From the NCBI RefSeq assembly GCF_003546865.1, contig NZ_CP023434.1, positions 1,426,001 to 1,490,000 on the forward strand: a DNA stretch of 64,000 bases. The letters run 5' to 3'. The notes beneath the pieces were generated by a model. It had not been told where the DNA came from. It ran no database searches and saw only the letters and a list, made by a program, of their open reading frames with translations. Position 1 is the stretch's first letter. Every line of letters starts with the position of its first letter. A program made the translations under genes and the position numbers. This DNA is from Suicoccus acidiformans. Its GTDB lineage: Bacteria > Bacillota > Bacilli > Lactobacillales > Aerococcaceae. Shown piece by piece: positions 29,905 through 39,020 of this stretch.

Positions 29905-31473
29905 ATGGTTGATACCTTAACACGCGAGGAATTGCTTTCAGAACGAGAAGAATTACTTGTCCGTCATGAACAACTCGCTAAGCAATTAGAGTTACTCCAA
30001 CAAGAACTCCACTTGAAGAATGAGGAGAATCAGTACCTGCGCCACAAACTCTTTGGCCGGTCCAAAGAGACCCATCAGGTCGCAGACGGTCAGCTATCTT
30101 TATTTGATGGGGTGCCTCCCATTGAAGAATCTCCAGACTTGCCAGATGAAGAAGACCTGGTAGTTCCTAAAAAGAGAAAGAAACAAAAAGGACAAAAGCG
30201 CAAAGTCTTGGAACAGTTCGAAGAAGTTCCAGTGGTCCATAAGTTAGAGGATAAGACCTGTCCTTGTTGTCAAGACGAAATGGTGGAAATTGGCAAGACC
30301 AAGGTCCGGGAAGAAGTAGTCTACCAGCCTGCTCATTATGAAAAACAAGTCCATTATGGGACCTCTTACAAGTGCTTAACTTGCTCAGAAGAGGAGCCTC
30401 AAGATGTAATCGTCAAAGCTCCTGTTCCAAAAGCCCCGATTCAAAATAGTCTGGGGTCTGCTTCGGTGATCGCTCAAACCATTCAACAGAAGTATGTCCT
30501 CAAAGTTCCCGCTTATCGGCAAGAAAAGGTCTGGAAAGAGGGAGGGCTACCGATTAATCGCCAACAGATTAATCGGTGGCATATTCTGTGTGCCCAATAT
30601 TACTTTGGTTATCTTTGGGAAGAATTGGCCAAGGAGCTTCTATCCCAAGACATTATTCATGCCGATGAAACCAGCTATCGAGTGATTGAAAGCGATAAAA
30701 CCAATACTTATTATTGGCTCTTTCAATCTGGCCGTCATGAGGCCCACCCCGTGGCAATCTATCTACACGATGAATCACGAGCTCATCGGGTGCCTCAGGA
30801 ATTCTTAGCTGATTTCAAGGGCCATCTCCATTCGGACATGTACAGCGCCTATTTGAATCTGCCGGATGAGATCACGGTAGTGGGATGCTTTGCCCACCTT
30901 CGTCGCAAGTTCTATGAGAGCCTGCCCAGCAATGCCCCTCCTGATTCAGTTGCGGCTCAAGCGGTTGCCTACTGCGACCAAGCTTTTGCCTTAGAGAAAT
31001 CTTGGAGAGATTTGCCGGCTGAAGAAAGGTTTCAATTACGCCAAGAGGAACTGTCTGTGGTGTTGACCAACTTGTTCGATTTAATCGAACCCTACAGTTA
31101 CCAAGCGACAACAGGCAAACTCTCCAAAGCCATTGCTTATGCGACCAAGCATAAAGAATACTTTATGAATGTCCTCAAGGACAGTCGCTTAGAGCTAAGC
31201 AATAATCTGGCAGAAAGGTCCATCAAAGAACTGGTCATCGGCAGGAAGAATTGGCTCTTTTCATCCAGCCTGCAAGGAGCTCAAGCTTCTGGCATCATCC
31301 TATCTTTGAAAGTGACAGCTGACTTGAACGGCCTCTCTCCGGTGGCTTATTTCCAACTGCTCTTAGAAGAATTACCCACCCTGTATGCCGAGGGAACTTT
31401 ACTCGACCGTCTACAGGCTTATTTACCATGGTCTGATTATGTAAAAGAAAAACTCGGTAAAAAAGAATCATAA
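29905..31473 (+). CDS. tnpC: IS66-family transposase TnpC
   Basis: 522 residues, full length. An N-terminal coiled coil (residues 5-45) is followed by the zinc-binding cysteines CPCC and CLTC (residues about 115-160). The DDE catalytic core shows HADETSYRV, HSDMYSAYL and NNLAERSIKELVIGRKNW. GGAGGAGG lies shortly before the ATG. It appears intact and could be active. Confidence 0.93.
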   Translation: MVDTLTREELLSEREELLVRHEQLAKQLELLQQELHLKNEENQYLRHKLFGRSKETHQVADGQLSLFDGVPPIEESPDLPDEEDLVVPKKRKKQKGQKRKVLEQFEEVPVVHKLEDKTCPCCQDEMVEIGKTKVREEVVYQPAHYEKQVHYGTSYKCLTCSEEEPQDVIVKAPVPKAPIQNSLGSASVIAQTIQQKYVLKVPAYRQEKVWKEGGLPINRQQINRWHILCAQYYFGYLWEELAKELLSQDIIHADETSYRVIESDKTNTYYWLFQSGRHEAHPVAIYLHDESRAHRVPQEFLADFKGHLHSDMYSAYLNLPDEITVVGCFAHLRRKFYESLPSNAPPDSVAAQAVAYCDQAFALEKSWRDLPAEERFQLRQEELSVVLTNLFDLIEPYSYQATTGKLSKAIAYATKHKEYFMNVLKDSRLELSNNLAERSIKELVIGRKNWLFSSSLQGAQASGIILSLKVTADLNGLSPVAYFQLLLEELPTLYAEGTLLDRLQAYLPWSDYVKEKLGKKES

Positions 31474-31485
31474 TAACAAAGCAAT

Positions 31486-31523
31486 GCCCGTTAGAGAGCT
31501 TAACTTTCTAACGGGCAATTTTA
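31486..31523 (+). terminator. IS66 internal terminator
   Basis: GCCCGTTAGAGAGC, short loop, TTTCTAACGGGC followed by a T run. It ends tnpC transcription; in the related remnant near 1956-2045 the group II intron occupies the equivalent position. Confidence 0.85.
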
Positions 31524-31661
31524 TTTAGACTTTCTGTAAATTGCTTGAGATCCTTGGTTTTGGTGTCCAGGTTGTCAGAGAATTATCAAGTTACCTGATT
31601 ATCGACCGCTTACACGGAATCCAGACATATATAAGCAACAATCACACACCCCTTAAAGACA

Positions 31662-31695
31662 TAGAAACACCCATCCGCACATGACGGATGGGTGC
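31662..31695 (-). terminator. Terminator of the double-FMN reductase gene
   Basis: Minus strand CACCCATCCG, loop TCATG, CGGATGGGTG then TTTCTAT. Confidence 0.8.
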
Positions 31696-31717
31696 ACACA
31701 TTCATTTTATGATTGAA

Positions 31718-33838
31718 TTAGTTATTAGCGGCGTAATTGGCAGCGGTCTTTCCGGAGATGTAGCCCATGTGAGAGGCGATGCCTAGGGCTTGGCGTCCTG
31801 GGTAGTAGTCGCCGAAGATGTCGCCGGATGAGATGATGCCGCTGGCGAAGAGGCCTGGGATTGGGTTGCCCTCTTCGTCGACAACGGCTGTGTCGTTGTT
31901 GGTAACGATGCCGCCGTAGTTACCACGGGTGTTGTCGTAGAGATATGCCGCGTAGTATGGGCCTTCGTCGATGGCTTGGAGGAATTCTGGTTTCTTATCG
32001 AAATCTGTGTCCTCGCCTTGTTCGGCTAATTCGTTGTAGCGGTCAATTTCTGCTTGAACGACATCCGCTGGCAGTTCCATGAGTTCGGCGAGTTCTTCAA
32101 TACTGTCTGCTTCGTAGACGCGAATGTACGGGTCGCCTTCTTCGGTTTTTTGGACGTATTCTTGTAAGTTGACGAAGTTTTCGGCGATTGGGGCGTCCAT
32201 GATGGCCCAGGCCGAGTTCGGTCCGTTGGCATTGACGAATTGGAATTTCTGCGGGTGGCTGCCGCCGTCTTCAGCGTAGACGCGTTTGCCTTCCAAATTC
32301 AACAATACCGCCTCGAATGGGTAGCCGTTGGTTGGGTCGCCGATCATTGGCATGTCGAATGGGTTCGCGTTGAAGACACCCGACATGGATTCTTGATAGT
32401 CGTGCACGGCTGCTCCGGCTTCAACGGCCATCAAGAAGCCGTCTCCCGTGTTGCCGATTGCGGTTGCTGACATTTCGCCAGCTGCCGTATCACTCAATTC
32501 AGCCGTCAATTCTTCATTGCGGGCATAATCCCCCGTCGCCAAAATAGTGGCGTCTGCATTGAACACCTTGTGGCCATATTTCTCAGAGTCACTGATCAGG
32601 CCAAGGACGGTGCCATCTTCGTCTTGAATCATTTCCGTTGCAGGTGTATTCAAGTAAACGTCCACACCAGCTTCTTCTACGGCCGCCATCAAGGTTTCGA
32701 TCCACTGGGCACCACCTTTTTTGTTAGCGTCTTTCGATGGAATCGTAATAGCTTCCGCATTCTTCACGGATTTATCATTCGGTGCTGCGCGGAAGGTTTG
32801 GAAATTCTTCTCCTCATCCACTTCCAGATTGAATTCAACCCCGACTGAATCGTACAAGGCCATAACTTCCGGCGAAGCTTCCACAATCGTGCGCAACTTC
32901 TCCTCATCAATCGGATCTTGTTCCTGCGACTTACTGCGCGCCTGCCAAGCCTCATACATCGGCTCCACATACTCCTCAGCATTCGCTCCCAAAATATTTC
33001 CTGACGCTGTAATACTCGTTCCACCGAGCATGCCCGTCTTCTCAATCAGCGCAACGTTAGCGCCTTCTTCCGCCGCCTTCAGCGCTGCCGTTAAACCAGC
33101 CAGACCGCCCCCAGCGACCACTACGTCATAGTCATACTCACCGTCTTCTTTATAAGCATCGGTTGGTACCTCGTGCAAGGAATCAATATCCGCCCCAGCT
33201 TGTTGCAAGGCGTCTTCCGTTGCTAGTTTCACAGCCACAGACGTAATCGTTGCTCCACTGACCGTATCCACATCTAGCGATTGGTATTCCACAATTTGTG
33301 CCGGAATTGTATTGAAGACCTGCTCACCAATTCCAGAACTTTCATTCTCCTCGCCAATTTCAACAGCTTCAATCTTATCTTCCGAAACCGTTACAATCAC
33401 TTCCACCGGCCCCATCATACCTTCGTAACTACCTGTATAAGTACCCGGCTCAAACGTAACCTTACCTGCCTCTGACACTGTCTCCTCGGCTACTTCACCC
33501 TGGGCTTGACTGAGCGCATCATTGAGCGCATCTTGCAAGGCCTCTGAAGTTACCGTAGCGCCTGTGATTACGGCTAAATCTGTATTCTGCTCAGCGACAA
33601 TATCGGCCTCCAGATCTTCGATGGCCTTTCCACCAATATCCGGCGTTTCCGCATGGGTAATTACAATATCTGTAATTTGCTCAGCATCCACCGTCAACTG
33701 AACGTGAACATCCCCACCAAAACCAGCAGCCTTCCCTTCATAAGTTCCTGGTTGATAAGTTTGTGCAGCAACTGGCGTGACCAATGAAGACAACATTAAG
33801 CCAACTGCACCCAGTTGAATGCTTTTTCTAAGATTCAT
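31718..33838 (-). CDS. Secreted flavoprotein reductase with two FMN-binding domains
   Basis: 706 residues. A type I signal peptide ends near residue 25 (PVAAQT). Two FMN_bind domains follow (about residues 30-120 and 130-220), with attachment motifs AVITGATVTS and DTVSGATITS. The FAD domain starts with VVVAGGGLAGLTAAL near residue 238. It lacks the HHTMGG and NRLGGNA motifs present in the paralogues at 8563 and 40655; instead it has NYGGIVTNN and YYPGRQALG, so the substrate should differ. It acts outside the membrane, if signal peptide and flavinylation motifs are read correctly. Own promoter and terminator. Confidence 0.88.
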   Translation of the reverse strand: MNLRKSIQLGAVGLMLSSLVTPVAAQTYQPGTYEGKAAGFGGDVHVQLTVDAEQITDIVITHAETPDIGGKAIEDLEADIVAEQNTDLAVITGATVTSEALQDALNDALSQAQGEVAEETVSEAGKVTFEPGTYTGSYEGMMGPVEVIVTVSEDKIEAVEIGEENESSGIGEQVFNTIPAQIVEYQSLDVDTVSGATITSVAVKLATEDALQQAGADIDSLHEVPTDAYKEDGEYDYDVVVAGGGLAGLTAALKAAEEGANVALIEKTGMLGGTSITASGNILGANAEEYVEPMYEAWQARSKSQEQDPIDEEKLRTIVEASPEVMALYDSVGVEFNLEVDEEKNFQTFRAAPNDKSVKNAEAITIPSKDANKKGGAQWIETLMAAVEEAGVDVYLNTPATEMIQDEDGTVLGLISDSEKYGHKVFNADATILATGDYARNEELTAELSDTAAGEMSATAIGNTGDGFLMAVEAGAAVHDYQESMSGVFNANPFDMPMIGDPTNGYPFEAVLLNLEGKRVYAEDGGSHPQKFQFVNANGPNSAWAIMDAPIAENFVNLQEYVQKTEEGDPYIRVYEADSIEELAELMELPADVVQAEIDRYNELAEQGEDTDFDKKPEFLQAIDEGPYYAAYLYDNTRGNYGGIVTNNDTAVVDEEGNPIPGLFASGIISSGDIFGDYYPGRQALGIASHMGYISGKTAANYAANN

Positions 33839-33875
33839 TAAAATACATTCCCCTTTATTGTGATTTAATGCACTT

Positions 33876-33904
33876 ATTATAATAGAAGGCGCTTACTGTG
33901 TCAA
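33876..33904 (-). promoter_or_regulatory. Promoter of the double-FMN reductase gene
   Basis: Minus strand TTGACA (33899-33904), 17-nt spacer, TATAAT (33876-33881): a near-perfect sigma-A promoter. The leader carries ATTAAATCACAATAAAGG, resembling that of the gene at 8563-10476. Confidence 0.8.
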
Positions 33905-34018
33905 ATGCATAATGGCCTGTAATTTGATAACATCAACATGTTTATCCCTATTTTAGAATTGCTGAATGACCCACGTAAGTCTCATAAAGTGCCCTTGCGT
34001 GGCCTTCTAGCACAGAAG

Positions 34019-34807
34019 TTAATGCCCCTTTTGACGAAACTCCCACAATGCCCGAGTCCAATCCGTCTGAATCGCATTGAAACCATAATCCAGCATGACT
34101 TGCCAATCCTTGCCCGCGTTCATCAGCGCCCCGTCATCATGATAAGACCCAAATAGCGGCTTAGTCGGCCCCAAATTTTCCGCATTAACCAGTCGCAAGG
34201 GGTAAATCTGGTGCATTTGTTGCAAGAAGGCCGGCTCCAACAAATCCGTTGCCTGCCAATCCGCGATCACAAATTCTGCCCCGACCAGCTTTATTGGCGG
34301 TACGTTCAGCACTTTTTGGAAATCGGCTTGGGACTTAATAATCGGGAAGTAGGCCACTTCTGTGTCTGGCAGACGATACTCGGCTGGTGCTTTTAGCAGT
34401 AACTGACCATTTTTGCCAGAATTATTCAGAATTTGCCAGAAAGTGTGATCCTGCCAGTAGGGCCAAGTGCGGTCCAAGTTGACCCTATAAGTCGCCGGCA
34501 GCCAGGCCAAGAAATCAACCAGACGATTGACACGGTAACCGGACGGCTGACGCGTCGCATTCAACAGCTCCAAAGCGTCAATCTCCGCAGACGTCAGCTG
34601 GTCAAAAGGCGTTGCCACGCCCAGAAGATCCATTTCCGCCCCATCATGAAAGAGGTAATACTCCCCGTCCTTACTGCGACAGACATCAATTTCTACAATA
34701 TCCGCCCCCGCCTGCTGGGCCAGCTGAGCGGCCTCCTTCGTATTCTGCACAATATTCCCCGCCCAAACCCCGCGGTGGGCAACAATATAAAAATTCACAT
34801 CCGACAT
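34019..34807 (-). CDS. Glycerophosphodiester phosphodiesterase-like protein
   Basis: 262 residues with the GDPD-family N-terminal motifs AHRGVW, EIDVCRSKDG and LFHDG, which supply the metal ligands and catalytic His pair. The expected end of the TIM barrel (NAIQTDWT) is also visible. No signal peptide or membrane segment, so a cytoplasmic enzyme is likely. The middle of the protein diverges from characterised GlpQ/UgpQ enzymes, so the phosphodiester substrate is open. AAGGAGG before the ATG. It appears to stand alone. Confidence 0.78.
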   Translation of the reverse strand: MSDVNFYIVAHRGVWAGNIVQNTKEAAQLAQQAGADIVEIDVCRSKDGEYYLFHDGAEMDLLGVATPFDQLTSAEIDALELLNATRQPSGYRVNRLVDFLAWLPATYRVNLDRTWPYWQDHTFWQILNNSGKNGQLLLKAPAEYRLPDTEVAYFPIIKSQADFQKVLNVPPIKLVGAEFVIADWQATDLLEPAFLQQMHQIYPLRLVNAENLGPTKPLFGSYHDDGALMNAGKDWQVMLDYGFNAIQTDWTRALWEFRQKGH

Positions 34808-34866
34808 ACCATCAGCCTCCTTTGCTTAAGCATATTATACGCGATTTAACCCACCTCAGTATAGGC

Positions 34867-34894
34867 AAAAAAAGCCACGGCTGCCAGCCGTGAC
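34867..34894 (-). terminator. Terminator of the metal ATPase gene
   Basis: Minus strand GTCACGGCTG-G-CAGCCGTGGC then TTTTTTT. The stem is the same sequence as the head hairpin of the composite repeats (29111, 37120, 44947). Confidence 0.85.
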
Positions 34895-34902
34895 TTGTAA
34901 CC

Positions 34903-36867
34903 TTATTCAGTTTGTCGCAACAAACGCAAGCCATTAACAATCACCAGAATCGTCGAGCCTTCGTGGAAGATAATTGACGTCGCCAACTTCAAGCCACCCA
35001 GCAAGTTCGACAGATTCAGCACCACAACTACGAAGAGCGCAATCGCAATATTTTGCAGGACGACGCGGTTCATTTTGCGGGCGATTCGATGGGCGTAAAT
35101 CAGCTTGCTCAAGCGATTATTGGTAATAATCCCGTCCGCGACCTCAATCGCCACGTCCGTGCCCTCGCCCATGGCAAAGCCAATATCCGCCGTGACCAGG
35201 GCCGGCGCGTCATTAACCCCGTCACCAACCATGGCCGTCAACCCGCTCTCAACGCGGATTTCCTCAATGCGCACCGCCTTCTCCTCAGGCAAAATATCGG
35301 CGTAATAGTGCTCGATACCCAAGTCCTCCGCCACTGCCTGTGCCGTCCCGGCGTTGTCCCCGGTCAGCATATAGGTTTGGATGTCCTGGTCGTTGAGGTA
35401 GTGTATCGTTTGGCGGGCTTCCTCGGTTGGCAGGTCCAAGAAAGCAAATAGCCCCGCCACTTCACCGTCCACCCGGAAGAGGACCGGTGTTTTGCCACTT
35501 TGGGCATAGTTTGCATAATGCTCTGCCAACTCAGGGGACAGCTCATCTTCATCCGTGCGCTTGCCGATGGAATAGTGTCGACCTTGATAGTCTGCGTTCA
35601 AGCCAGATCCGATTTGGTTCTCCACATCCAGGGTCAACTGGTGATCCCGCAGGTGGCCAAAGGCTTCAACCACCGCTTCTGCTAGCGGATGGTTGGACGA
35701 AGATTCCATGGCTACAATAATCGGCAAATAAGTTTCGGCCAGCTCCCCTTGTTCGAAGTGGTAGTCCGTTACTTGCGGCCGGCCCTCCGTTAGGGTTCCG
35801 GTTTTGTCAAAGGCGATGGCATGAATATCCGCAAAATTCGCAATGTCGTCGCCCCCACGAAAGAGGATGCCATTGCGGGCCAAGTTGGAGATGGCTGACA
35901 GATTCGTCGGAATCGATGCAGCCGCCAAGGCACACGGTGATGACGACACCAGCACTACCACCGCGCGGTAAAGCGATTCCTGCAAGGTCCAGTCCGTCAC
36001 CAAACGGGACACCACAAAGACCAGGGGCACTGCCAGAAGAACCGTCGTAACGTAACGCGGTTCCCATTGCTTCAACTTTTGAGCAACGGGGGAGAGATTT
36101 TTTTGCGAGCTTTCGACGACCTTGAGAATTTGGCTAAAGACCGTTTCCTCACTCGAAGTGGTCACCCGCATATCAAACGCCTCGCCCACATTAATCGTCC
36201 CACCGTAAATCGCCGAGCCCGGACTGGTCTCCTCCGGCACACTCTCGCCGGTAATCGACATCGTATCCAAAACCGCCAGCCCCCGCGTCACCTCACCATC
36301 CACCGGCACCTGGTCACCCCGGAGCACCCGCACCATGTCCCCCTTAGCCAAGGCGCTCACATCCACTTCCTCCAGCTCACCATTCGCTTGAATACGGCGC
36401 GCACTGGACGGATTCAACCGCAAAAGACTGGTAATCTCCTTCTGACTCTGCTCCTTCGCATAATTCTCCAAATAATGCGCCCCAGCGAAAATCAAGACCA
36501 CCAAAGACGCCTCCGAGAACTCCCCAATCAAAATAGCCGCAGTCGCAGCCAACGCCACCAACAAATGCGTATTCGGCCGAAACGTCCCTGCCGCCTTACT
36601 ATCGCGGTAAGTGTCTACAAAGCCCTCATACATCACATGGTAGCCGGCCAGAAACACCGTCGCCACATGCAAACTCGCAGCCAACCACGCCGGCACTGGC
36701 ACAAACCGGGCCAGCACAAAGGCAACCACAGCCGCAATAAAAAGTCGCACCTCAGTGGTATGGTCATGCGCGTGACCGTGGTCATGGTCGTGCACCTCAT
36801 TGCCACGGTAATGCTTCTGCACACCCCCATCCTTGTGATTCAGCCTACCCTTTCGATACTCGTTCAT
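34903..36867 (-). CDS. P1B-4-type heavy-metal ATPase with His-rich N-terminus
   Basis: 654 residues. The N-terminus carries a His/Asp tract (HDHDHGHAHDH). The P-type motifs are TGES, SSSPCA in the transport helix (SPC, not CPC), DKTGTLTEG, and GDGVNDAPAL. HEGST near the C-terminus completes the P1B-4 signature, the group that exports Co2+, Fe2+ or Zn2+ (PfeT/CoaT/ZosA-like). The ATG at 36867 has GGAGGAGG upstream and is chosen over an in-frame ATG at 36903. No metalloregulator gene lies next to it, but an inverted repeat sits over the promoter. Confidence 0.9.
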   Translation of the reverse strand: MNEYRKGRLNHKDGGVQKHYRGNEVHDHDHGHAHDHTTEVRLFIAAVVAFVLARFVPVPAWLAASLHVATVFLAGYHVMYEGFVDTYRDSKAAGTFRPNTHLLVALAATAAILIGEFSEASLVVLIFAGAHYLENYAKEQSQKEITSLLRLNPSSARRIQANGELEEVDVSALAKGDMVRVLRGDQVPVDGEVTRGLAVLDTMSITGESVPEETSPGSAIYGGTINVGEAFDMRVTTSSEETVFSQILKVVESSQKNLSPVAQKLKQWEPRYVTTVLLAVPLVFVVSRLVTDWTLQESLYRAVVVLVSSSPCALAAASIPTNLSAISNLARNGILFRGGDDIANFADIHAIAFDKTGTLTEGRPQVTDYHFEQGELAETYLPIIVAMESSSNHPLAEAVVEAFGHLRDHQLTLDVENQIGSGLNADYQGRHYSIGKRTDEDELSPELAEHYANYAQSGKTPVLFRVDGEVAGLFAFLDLPTEEARQTIHYLNDQDIQTYMLTGDNAGTAQAVAEDLGIEHYYADILPEEKAVRIEEIRVESGLTAMVGDGVNDAPALVTADIGFAMGEGTDVAIEVADGIITNNRLSKLIYAHRIARKMNRVVLQNIAIALFVVVVLNLSNLLGGLKLATSIIFHEGSTILVIVNGLRLLRQTE

Positions 36868-36907
36868 CGCTAATCCTCCTCCAATATATTGATGACTCTT
36901 CACATGA

Positions 36908-36959
36908 ATAAACTTTCACCTGTTAACTCTACTATACGAAGTTTATCGCAGGAAGTCAA
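36908..36959 (-). promoter_or_regulatory. Promoter of the metal ATPase gene with flanking inverted repeat
   Basis: Minus strand TTGACT (36954-36959), 17-nt spacer, TATAGT (36931-36936). The arms ATAAACTT (36908-36915) and AAGTTTAT (36939-36946) are exact inverse complements bracketing the -10 box, a possible metalloregulator site. Confidence 0.6.
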
Positions 36960-37047
36960 GCAAAAAGTTAAGTTCGGCTAAATTATTGCTATGGAGGAGT
37001 TCAGTTGGCGGATTTGGATGCTGATTGACCGGTTAAAGTCAGCGCGA

Positions 37048-37097
37048 ATACCGTCGAGACCGTTCCCCACGGAATCCGGTCGCATATAGACGACCGG
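37048..37097 (+). repeat. Solo tail unit of the composite repeat
   Basis: AATACCGTCGAGACC…CCACGGAAT (37048-37075) followed at once by the hairpin CCGGTCG-CATATAGA-CGACCGG (37076-37097). This is the end structure of copy B without its head. Confidence 0.65.
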
Positions 37098-37119
37098 ACG
37101 CAAAACAGTATATCGATTA

Positions 37120-37448
37120 GCCACGGCTGGCAGCCGTGGCTTCCTTATTGATCTCGATAAGGTAACCTAAAACAACCAGTGCTTTGGATTATTCAATCCA
37201 CCAATCTGCTTTGACGTCTTTAGATGACGAAACGACTTGCCCCAAACAGACATCTGCACAATCGCTACTGGCCGATTCCGTCGAGACCACCGCCCACGGA
37301 ATACATTCCGCCGATTATTCCGTCGGAAGAAGCCCCTACGGAAGTTTCCGCGATTTTTCTTCCATTTAACTACTTCTCCACGGAATTTTCACCCAATTTT
37401 ATTCCGTCAGACCACTTCCCCACGGAATCCTGTCGTATTTATACGACA
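37120..37448 (+). repeat. Composite intergenic repeat, copy B
   Basis: The head GCCACGGCTG-G-CAGCCGTGGC is a perfect 10-bp stem (37120-37140). TTCCTTATTGA and a weaker second hairpin (CCTAAAACA/TGCTTTGG) follow. Tail units ATTCCGT…ACGGAAT lie at 37275-37302, about 37317-37342 and 37401-37428. The element closes with the hairpin TGTCGTATTTATACGACA (37431-37448). Head, linker and tails align with copy C over their whole length. Any reading frames inside are products of the repeat, not genes. Confidence 0.8.
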
Positions 37449-37488
37449 CTCGCCCGCAAAGCAGAATCCTCACCATCCCCAACAACTT

Positions 37489-37518
37489 AAAAAAACCGCC
37501 CAACTGAAGTTGAGCGGG
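37489..37518 (-). terminator. Terminator of the symporter gene
   Basis: Minus strand CCCGCTCAACTT, loop, AGTTGGGCGG then TTTTTTT. Confidence 0.85.
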
Positions 37519-37559
37519 CAGCGAGCCAATCTATCATTTAATCAAACTTTATCTAAACC

Positions 37560-38864
37560 TTACTCATTCGCAAACTCGGTCCGCTCCTTGCGTTTATACT
37601 TCGCCTGGTCCAGCTCGGCTTCTAAGGCGGCGACGATGACACCGGTTGAACCACCGGCTTGGACGTTGGTTGCGGTGCGTGCCATATCAGCGATGGCAGA
37701 GATTGGTGTCATGAGAATGACCATCTCAGCTGGGAAGCCGACGGCGAGGAAGAAGGTTGTAGCAACAACGGTTGCGATACCTGGGACGCCAACAGTACCA
37801 ATGGATACGAGCAGGGCTACTAGAATCATGTAGAAGTAGAAGCCGAAGCTAACTTCAATACCTAGGGCGTTAATTGTGAACATGGCGATGGTCACTGGCC
37901 AGATGGCTGCACATCCTGGCATACCGAAGACGGTTGAAATTGGTCCGGCGAAGGATGCAATGCGTTCTGGTACGCCCATGTCGATTTGGGCCTCCATATT
38001 AGCGGACACAGAACCGACCGAAGATTGGGTCGTAAAGGCTAACATGAAGACGGGGAAGAATTTTTTGATGAAATGGATGGGGTTAACTCGGGCAATGAGC
38101 GCCAAGATGATGGGGGTGGTGATGAAGGCGTGGAAGAAAGCTGCCACAAACACCGCCACGAGTACCATCAGAATAGATCCGACCGAGCTGAGGTCCATGC
38201 CACCTACTTTGGAAGCTAGTAGCGATAGAACCGCGTAAGGCGTGAACTGGGTGACCACACTGATGACCTTGAACATCACTTCGTTGGTCGCATTAACCAC
38301 GTCCGTAAAGGGCTTGATCTTTGCCTTATCAGGATAAAGCAGAACCCCCAGACCTAGAATAATTGCAAAGATAATAATCGGTACGACCCGGTTGTTGGCC
38401 GCATCGTCAATAATATTCGTCGGGAAGAAGCTGACAATCGTCTCCAAGACGGTCGGCACTTCCGCAATTTCGGTCCCAGCCGGAATTTCAATGTCTGCAC
38501 CCTGCCCCAAGCCCATCACAAAGGCAACGATAATGGCGATGACGGAGCCGAGCACATTATGCAAACTTAAAACCCCAATACTTTTTGCGCCGATGGATCG
38601 CAAGGTTTTCAAATCTTCCAAGGAAGTAACCGTGTGCAAAATCGATACCAGTAATAGAGGCACAACCAGGGCTTTTAGAAGATTAATATATATTTGGCCT
38701 ATCGTACCCAAATAAGTTGTCTGTTCACCAAAGATGAGACCGATAACGGCTCCGACGGCGGTTGCGACCAATACCCGAACAAGGAAGGATTGGTCACGTT
38801 TCTTGAGATAATAAATTAAGGCGAACCCGATGAGTCCGATAAGTAAAGCGATAAATTCTTGCAT
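37560..38864 (-). CDS. Dicarboxylate/amino acid:cation symporter (DAACS family)
   Basis: 434 residues with about eight membrane segments plus re-entrant loops. Family motifs are visible: the serine-rich loop AFTTQSSVGSVSANME near residue 280 and the ligand/cation region near residues 300-400 (PGCAAIWPV, GVPGIATV). The sequence is closer in feel to the TcyP/cystine branch than to GltP. Its 300-nt leader contains a T-box with a methionine-type specifier, so the transported amino acid is probably methionine or a sulphur relative. Ribosome site weak; ATG at 38864. Confidence 0.85.
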   Translation of the reverse strand: MQEFIALLIGLIGFALIYYLKKRDQSFLVRVLVATAVGAVIGLIFGEQTTYLGTIGQIYINLLKALVVPLLLVSILHTVTSLEDLKTLRSIGAKSIGVLSLHNVLGSVIAIIVAFVMGLGQGADIEIPAGTEIAEVPTVLETIVSFFPTNIIDDAANNRVVPIIIFAIILGLGVLLYPDKAKIKPFTDVVNATNEVMFKVISVVTQFTPYAVLSLLASKVGGMDLSSVGSILMVLVAVFVAAFFHAFITTPIILALIARVNPIHFIKKFFPVFMLAFTTQSSVGSVSANMEAQIDMGVPERIASFAGPISTVFGMPGCAAIWPVTIAMFTINALGIEVSFGFYFYMILVALLVSIGTVGVPGIATVVATTFFLAVGFPAEMVILMTPISAIADMARTATNVQAGGSTGVIVAALEAELDQAKYKRKERTEFANE

Positions 38865-39020
38865 GGTTTAACCAACTTTCTTTATTTGACGTGGAGTAGC
38901 TAACGATACAGTGCCATACTCCAACAACAGATTTCTGCCATATAAACCCCTCCTTCAACTTGGTTACAAATGTAATTCTACAACGTTCAATCTTTTCTGT
39001 CAAAGAATTGAACCAACAGA

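Larger units (their letters stand above)
29401..31613 (+). mobile_element. Complete IS66-family element with 8-bp target duplication
   Basis: 2213 bp. Left end GTAAGCGGTCTATTATGAGG and right end, inverted, GTAAGCGGTCGATAATCAGG form matching terminal repeats (10 perfect, then about 10 of 14). The flanking 8 bp are identical on both sides, ACGGAATC at 29393-29400 and 31614-31621, the duplication length expected for IS66. It carries tnpB and tnpC but no tnpA. Perfect duplication suggests a recent insertion. It lies inside a hairpin tail of the composite repeat. Confidence 0.92.

Noticed and set aside
35807-36873. Long plus-strand open frame (36067-36873) opposite the metal ATPase gene
   Set aside because: Antisense to a strongly conserved P-type ATPase; its Arg/His-rich translation is a composition artefact of the GC-rich gene.
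37224-37833. Open frames rich in PRN, FRR and PTE motifs (37224-37490, 37237-37833, and matching ones at 45064-45519 and 29123-29404)
   Set aside because: They lie across the composite repeat, share its hairpin units and appear in different frames in different copies. No ribosome sites fit. The similarity is that of the DNA repeat, not of a protein family.
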